Assembly (NCBI GenBank): GCA_946415665.1
Contig: CAMKTI010000063.1
Location: 1 to 9,961 of the forward strand
DNA: 9,961 bases
DNA from: an uncultured Clostridia bacterium
GTDB taxonomy: Bacteria > Bacillota > Clostridia > Lachnospirales > CAMVHY01
Reading direction: 5' to 3'
The notes under the pieces were generated by a model. It searched no databases. It saw only the letters and a program-made list of their open reading frames with translations, and was not told the origin of the DNA. Below, in pieces: positions 9,201-9,961 of the stretch. The first letter of the stretch is position 1. Every line of letters begins with the position of its first letter. The translations under genes and the position numbers were made by a program.

Positions 9201-9961
9201 TTTCAAAGCGTGGTTCATTTAGCTTTAAGAATATGTTGTTGTAATATTACTGAGGATAAACTTCATATCAAGAAATGTAAAATCGTTGATAATGGTGAAA
9301 AATATACTAAGGAACAAAAGATAAAGGAACAAATAGTAAATTTTGATAGTTGGCTAGATGAATTCTTTAATATCTTTAGCAATGATAACTTTACAGCCGA
9401 GAAACTAACTGGTTATCATCTCGGTATTTTGCAGAAAATGGCTTTAGAATATCTGATTGATACTTTGGGTGAAGGTATTAAGATATTTGATGTTTTAAAT
9501 AAGTTGATTGGTAAAACAAAGAACTTTTCGGAAAAATATAAAATTGGTGAAAATGAAAAGATTGATGAAGCTACTACTTTTAATAAAGAAATGTCTAAAA
9601 CTTTGGTTGACAAAATAATTAATGGAGAATTCACAGAAAATGAAAACGAGGACGAAGAAGAGAATATCAAGATATTTGAGGTGGATAAAAAAATTAGATT
9701 TGCGTCAAAATTTGTCCAGTTGATGAGATTTAAAATTGATGATGGAGAAAAAACAAAACTGTTTGATGAGCTGTGGCAACAGAAAAAGAGAAAAGAAGAG
9801 GAAGAAAAAAAGAAGAAAGAGGAAGAAAAAAAGAAGAAAGAGGAAGAAAAAAAGAGAAAAGAAGAAGAGAAAAAGAAGAAAGAAGAAGAAGAGAAAAGGA
9901 GAAAAGAAGAGGAAGAAAAAAAGAAGAAAGAGGAAGAAAAAAAGAGAAAAGAAGAAGAGAA
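234..9961 (+). CDS. Giant repeat-rich helical protein of unknown function, 3' end beyond window
   Basis: One uninterrupted frame of 3,242 complete codons (plus two bases) starts at ATG 234 and is still open at the right edge, so the true protein is longer. I read every line in this frame and found no stop. I do not recognise the family and see no catalytic signature. Visible layout by residue: polar N terminus (1-17); Lys cluster and hydrophobic segment with LAAC (18-37); acidic run DDDDIDD (477-483); Asn/Asp run (717-724); charged helical, possibly coiled-coil stretch (about 788-848); DDDDDW (872-877); Asn/Lys run (894-900); three YNQG units (1012-1023); F-[FV]-x-K-Y motifs around 1215-1305; a very basic helix (about 1675-1710); Lys/Glu linkers (about 1923-1950 and 1983-1994); a degenerate helical motif recurring through about 2175-3091; an acidic patch (3135-3143); and a pure Lys/Arg/Glu helix from 3184 to the edge. 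Cys is about 2%. No clear transmembrane segment is seen after residue 40. It has its own promoter and no visible operon partner. A scaffold, surface or host-interaction role is inference only. Confidence 0.95.
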   Translation, partial: MNPIDPKNFYTNAAISSKSKKFPGMLFLAACADILLFGNMSIHTSNTCESKKIITGRDSSRSMCEEYMSFFENTRQKINSSVETVTNKVVVTKMSWFIDTLKKFMTQLNDFLVENENMRSDLTRVIYPSKSGGMLGDLKENLIGKMKPWALSSSGREDNDTVDLIKDDKGMNVAKLNGAERLNYKNGSDLVSWMPTGTQLKTLTQKLNSLLGYTSGDLADYSEYFFSYVLQTFMNVIFVNNPHLLEIDMTRIVSNYEMLFKNINDHSTNEFKGYERAKDKNQKEKELVCPTKFIEFLLNQICKDTQLQNLDLGTCENKEKYTDPITTITSLLCNAKHPNQVLVEQWHGQFAMGDAFCGKNNVLYLPLYKILQRFIGLDLFEFKNDGDKTEFKQMLHFMVNLSGKFRFKKTQFDLRGTKLQKEYKFGAQITKEGEYKVSTEYNTDISFEYFKELTQKIIEFEEFEETIRAKGYKLKSDDDDIDDIHKIIGYLLDGRFFYDDVVKKILEDKDFSKKFIEQAKEKQINDEECCYRSAYEILVNEYFNLLDQYNCVDKSLLTHANLIKYFNNDEHKNEIMDLDAKLVVELELFDRLDTKTINSFLKDGSKKLKMLEILKLVIGKIEEEKLNKLDFDNFDDVLLNTVVWSRISDISNDKIKKIHFDKLEVNAQKFLFKKMADNDFEDFDFDMNWSRVNVEVFRSASIGEWHKFVFKKLPYRNDNNDNDNTKKIIDTFCRRLDILQLMPVNILSLFDTRQQPDRDNQYYTFFNFFDDCFGCWSAEQILTFGRYENEREKQLLEKELKNYDNVTESGISKQKKSMKDSLKKLIEDNLKKLKGKTKKGKIELKENAWSTFLSLQSFFQKLDESRGCFEFDDDDDWKPEEILLNFFKKHLLDNKNKNKNEDNINECLKYVFRSCENNCFLAMVIMEAFILLNDEIIGKNKVDDYYIMADSSKLYCKDDDLDLLKISQKIKLALNWNDQAERKKIIKNLFSFIPKINDLMRECDRLLGERCYNQGYNQGYNQGYNRRRYRFIMLIDIYKSFLNKILLLYANDIERDDVKKIQIYFLGDGETLKSFCKTFGDKIGIDCFSEVINSVNDVKNNVKFDEISHDSGEMYKFQKANSILKILDVVDSIKEIKEESLNLDSDDLIWNFINGIKRTALLICFGYPIDVPGNCIETHLNQYDQYGKFNYNRVNSILRDMFKSLCNKEITVDGFFTKYSYKLDKDQLRTIITSNENANKFGDFEELVLPLIKKDYENTDFVAFVQKYDLLKNAIGVENIDKRMINIAYDCVETKLSFEEFVNKYYVLRKNENKNEIIENKIINPEICDYHIEALKDEASQDILTKILIDDKNAEEIIKSASEETIKNLYKNLLPKNKNSVKEKELPEMRNSVKKYLDCIKKFKNSNGMLSVLDSPKLATMWFAEEESDAETKAKKFRTMIETYTKKTMIDNWKNFSEIYILQHISLQDMQKYIELKPKYQKILDLNTKVENLEDVVQAFYRKIGNIGSHIVELNKCYKAINSFLNEPFLFDIQKNVRAPGFVENFKTLLQGLIEISKMYASDEAVEICKRYEHLIRDKSENSIKNFFSSMVNCVHFIGDYRRLAKILEIKYGYAYAKGKKSAETKEEKIAMVAYNIFEYQSRTSFEPDENFTFTFVYCLDELEKISKLTHQEYKMEKGKKTKKIPQDEYEKKQQVLKKIYDKYKKYGRRFFSSRDVEVMCHESDGASDFQKDFQSIINTLEEIGFLTGNKIFKSCESNFRNNILQKYKKCFASDIALKKFTDLGYQKYFSDEQIYNTGITNTFNFEINDIYTPDSVIKKLPKITCDESTKKLDKASEELYLCSSNKLDYVIASGNLGETCTGTMRKLFWHMDYRKLKTFVSDYRFSDFKDIDKINDSNIAKFGVFLQNILISAFGYKSSDFKSKKTIKKEEDKEIKEKIEDVDVNEKNNLIEYNKMNVSQKFIFGECFFGGMFRSIYQINKLKKRKKEDEDDGVKFYRDDEIYNIDVAKELDELINMLKSRVSSICQNPPTIRQTNKNKLALITAMPNKKSFNASLEELIARAFLSAHIYAYSGHIDGNEHDKSLLNFGNDVFDKIISMLSRSTEHDKFKNINDIKKWINESSLKYFIRGTFNFNEIPENELSSHQMELEQNDLIAKYNTRTLNHILSKTGDKVSAFEVFEKIYLDDKNKVIHKCDFVELVDLLHDKVVTTAKSKEDFLTLLKFLKKVKIPSCMNDADCNKFFGCFLDCAKNANLLDKNGKFVDIEALKWWIENVVLVFALDNRMHNDFRKKTLMYVADNTGKNISVMDVIDILMTTNKKNLNSNLVFCLKDLCDDDFINHLLGQKETRFISTENSKNLDKNKLEDVCYFFDKIGRFPHFDLLNLFPLLDTINEKEKLISIDDVNNTRKFIDEGSLQKFLDYKIIDDNKDKGPFESKETERRRTIELWKFLYVISRIPENKTLLDVVKKFEKNDKKKIFVEHGYYPPEAFESAVQAIYDCLSKEKGNINSNENNMSGYIEFLLKFFDCFQSDRCFYKEESRQKVSETIGNIFGLFQSQKLIKRTNTIKRIADVFSKHVIGSSILYSIFCKLIENMENDNVINVINDDLKKIMEVLEWVESYASAYEPDFNNLKNVLNKKIKTFMSNNEDPQKVANDILSIVSGKKISSLLDLSPCFDVLNSESLVSLENSQTQKVFKSLDLLTGFIENGVPEDNKGCYNKWIRFKYAMQRISKNMTVVNVLQEIKQNHTNIWNFNFPKLPGNSYANDFCRDICLKIQTEVNLMPQDNKKLFETVDILIDFFKKITLLDKENSKIKDCCRKNLDDIVKNKSTNEETLIILLITETLKSLLSKYKFNDVNDITTFFDQIKKILKEFELNFARDTVIDIFIPTMLSVLGNSNLNIFLLLEYLEKQYNVEEHNYNELPVCKRALQNKDILNKLSDIFKQKIEELEKEKITNFEIPRDANLDYKKSGILFLVSKFVANGDINNFQSVVHLALRICCCNITEDKLHIKKCKIVDNGEKYTKEQKIKEQIVNFDSWLDEFFNIFSNDNFTAEKLTGYHLGILQKMALEYLIDTLGEGIKIFDVLNKLIGKTKNFSEKYKIGENEKIDEATTFNKEMSKTLVDKIINGEFTENENEDEEENIKIFEVDKKIRFASKFVQLMRFKIDDGEKTKLFDELWQQKKRKEEEEKKKKEEEKKKKEEEKKRKEEEKKKKEEEEKRRKEEEEKKKKEEEKKRKEEE
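285..344 (+). other. N-terminal Lys cluster plus hydrophobic segment with lipobox-like LAAC (residues 18-37)
   Basis: Residues 18-21 (KSKK) give a positive patch. They are followed by the hydrophobic stretch FPGMLFLAAC and then ADILLF. Residues 28-31 read L-A-A-C (Cys codon 324-326), matching the bacterial lipobox [LVI]-[ASTVI]-[GAS]-C cleaved by signal peptidase II. Against this reading, the hydrophobic core before the Cys is short (about 9 residues) and contains Pro and Gly, the leader is long (30 residues), and hydrophobic residues continue past the Cys. It could instead be an uncleaved membrane anchor or simply a buried helix. This is the only segment in the protein that resembles a targeting signal. 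Confidence 0.4.
1662..1682 (+). repeat. Aspartate-rich run (GAT codon repeat)
   Basis: Four GAT codons, one ATA, then two more GAT codons encode DDDDIDD (residues 477-483), preceded by Lys-Leu-Lys-Ser. It reads as an acidic linker between helical segments. No calcium-binding loop consensus is evident. Confidence 0.7.
2382..2405 (+). repeat. Asn/Asp dipeptide run (AAY/GAT triplets)
   Basis: Eight codons, all AAC, AAT or GAT, encode NDNNDNDN (residues 717-724). The in-frame simple repeat probably arose by replication slippage and likely forms a flexible, polar loop. Confidence 0.75.
2595..2777 (+). other. Highly charged helical stretch, possible coiled coil (residues about 788-848)
   Basis: The segment begins ENEREKQLLEKELKN and continues with many Lys/Glu interspersed with regularly spaced Leu and Ile (for example LKKLIEDNLKKLKGK), containing no Pro and few aromatics until Trp near the end. 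The spacing of Leu/Ile at about 3-4 residues is that of an amphipathic helix or short coiled coil. No heptad score was calculated. Confidence 0.45.
2913..2933 (+). repeat. AATAAA tandem run encoding (Asn-Lys)n
   Basis: Three AATAAA hexamers plus one more AAT encode NKNKNKN (residues 894-900), followed by Glu-Asp. It is an in-frame microsatellite in a linker position and carries no separate function that I can see. Confidence 0.75.
3267..3308 (+). repeat. 12-bp minisatellite encoding three YNQG units
   Basis: The unit TATAATCAAGGC occurs three times with no mismatch (3267-3278, 3279-3290, 3291-3302), followed by a half unit TATAAT (3303-3308) that leads into Arg codons. It encodes YNQG three times (residues 1012-1023), then YNRRRYR. 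Perfect identity at DNA level implies a recent expansion, and the multiple of three keeps the frame. The preceding residues are GERC. The Tyr/Gln/Gly/Asn content suggests a flexible, aromatic-rich loop. Copy number could differ between strains. Confidence 0.9.
3876..4157 (+). repeat. Three F-[FV]-x-K-Y motifs in a degenerate helical repeat
   Basis: The motifs GFFTKY, AFVQKY and EFVNKY have their Tyr at residues 1219, 1268 and 1305, spaced 49 and 37 residues apart. Each is preceded by a hydrophobic/polar alternation (ITVD, TDFV, LSFE), and the latter two are followed by a Leu three residues after the Tyr. They resemble the motif that recurs near the C-terminal end and are best read as diverged copies of one helical unit. 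The similarity is by eye and short, so chance in a Lys/Phe/Tyr-rich protein is possible. Confidence 0.35.
4176..4205 (+). repeat. Imperfect 15-bp tandem duplication
   Basis: AATGAGATAATTGAA is followed directly by AATAAGATAATTAAT, with three mismatches in 15 bases. They encode NEIIE and NKIIN (residues 1315-1324). The length is a multiple of three, so the frame is intact. It sits in a Lys/Asn/Glu-rich linker just after the third F-V-x-K-Y motif. Confidence 0.6.
6000..6083 (+). other. Lys/Glu-rich linker (residues about 1923-1950)
   Basis: Residues begin KSKKTIKKEEDKEIKEK and go on to an Asp/Val/Glu/Asn-rich end. With a second short charged patch (LKKRKKEDEDDG, residues 1983-1994, at 6180-6215), it flanks a compact Phe/Gly/Cys-containing segment (FIFGECFFGGMF). 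The two probably mark a domain boundary in the middle of the protein. Confidence 0.45.
6756..9506 (+). repeat. Region of degenerate helical repeats (residues about 2175-3091)
   Basis: A ten-residue pattern recurs: hydrophobic, Ser/Thr/Lys, two hydrophobics, Asp/Glu/Asn, Val, hydrophobic, two variable, hydrophobic. The clearest copies are VSAFEVFEKI (2175), ISVMDVIDIL (2306), KTLLDVVKKF (2462), KKIMEVLEWV (2610), MTVVNVLQEI (2736) and IKIFDVLNKL (3082). Weaker candidates lie between them (near residues 2219, 2268, 2368, 2574, 2673, 2797 and 2887), giving spacings of roughly 40-70 residues. The copies at 2462 and 2736 also agree upstream: F-x-Y-x-x-x-R-I-x-x-N occupies the same place before each. 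A similar copy, LKILDVVDSI, lies at residue 1124. This fits a diverged alpha-helical solenoid. The alignment is manual and no family match is claimed. Confidence 0.45.
8031..8048 (+). repeat. Perfect 9-bp tandem duplication
   Basis: AATGTTATA occurs twice in direct succession and is followed by AATGAT, encoding NVINVIND. It is an in-frame slippage product at the start of one helical-repeat unit. Confidence 0.7.
9636..9662 (+). other. Acidic patch (residues 3135-3143)
   Basis: Nine codons encode ENENEDEEE with no basic residue. It separates the last recognisable helical-repeat motif from a short segment ending in LWQQ, which leads into the pure Lys/Arg/Glu helix. Confidence 0.6.
9783..9961 (+). 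repeat. Lys/Arg/Glu tandem repeat, predicted single alpha helix, cut by window edge
   Basis: From residue 3184 to 3242 every residue is Lys, Arg or Glu: 32 basic and 27 acidic. Basic blocks are always exactly four long, and acidic blocks are three or four long (4,3,3,3,4,4,3,3), giving periods of seven or eight. This alternation allows i to i+4 Glu-Lys/Arg salt bridges, the hallmark of ER/K single alpha helices. There are no hydrophobic a/d positions, so a normal coiled coil is unlikely. The DNA units are 21 or 24 nt, typically GAG GAA GAA followed by AAA AAG AAG AAA. Longer exact repeats exist: 9817-9871 equals 9907-9961 (55 nt, offset 90) and 9788-9834 equals 9899-9945 (47 nt, offset 111). 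The repeat continues beyond the window, so total length is unknown. Confidence 0.88.

Noticed and set aside
9783..9961. Lys/Glu tract considered as a TolA-like domain
   Set aside because: TolA's helical domain is Lys/Ala/Glu-rich and begins soon after a membrane helix. Here there is no Ala and the tract follows 3,183 residues of unrelated sequence.
234..9961. Possibility that the frame uses TGA as sense codon or contains a frameshift
   Set aside because: No TGA, TAA or TAG is found in the frame, Trp is encoded by TGG, and the phase stays constant on every line read.

Overview
The window looks like bacterial DNA, very AT-rich (roughly 30% G+C from counting sample lines). It is dominated by one gene: a plus-strand reading frame that opens at 234 and is still open at the last base. 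That is 3,242 complete codons with no in-frame TAA, TAG or TGA. Codons are standard (TGG for Trp, TGA never in frame). The gene has a textbook bacterial start region: a perfect TTGACA - 18 nt - TATAAT promoter at 125-154, a roughly 73-nt leader, and a perfect AAGGAGG Shine-Dalgarno 8 nt before the ATG at 234. These signals fit a low-G+C bacterium, Bacillota-like in its expression signals, and argue against Bacteroidota. The base composition and the giant gene would also suit a host-associated or intracellular bacterium. That lineage guess is inference; no marker gene is present to settle it.

Layout. Positions 1-124 hold no gene that I can support. Positions 125-233 are the promoter, leader and ribosome binding site. 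From 234 to the right edge everything is the giant gene. Its protein starts with a short polar leader, then a Lys cluster and a hydrophobic segment holding a lipobox-like LAAC (residues 28-31). After that come about 3,100 residues with no clear further membrane segment. They appear mostly helical, are rich in Lys/Asn/Asp/Glu/Phe/Ile/Leu, and carry about 2% Cys. Low-complexity linkers punctuate this body: acidic Asp runs, Asn-Asp and Asn-Lys dipeptide runs, a triple YNQG repeat, and Lys/Glu-rich stretches. From about residue 2175 to 3091, and more sparsely before that, a degenerate helical motif recurs every 40-70 residues or so, suggesting an ancient repeat or solenoid architecture. The last 59 residues in the window contain only Lys, Arg and Glu. 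They form strictly alternating blocks (four basic, then three or four acidic), the pattern of a free-standing single alpha helix. This region is encoded by a pure-purine tract with 21/24-nt tandem units, and the window ends inside it.

I do not recognise the protein family and give no enzymatic function. The best structural reading is a giant, mainly alpha-helical repeat protein with its own strong promoter, perhaps membrane-anchored or exported through its N terminus, and extended at the C-terminal side by a stiff charged helix. A surface, adhesive, scaffold or host-interaction role is conceivable but is only inference. All other open frames I considered lie across this gene as incidental shadows.
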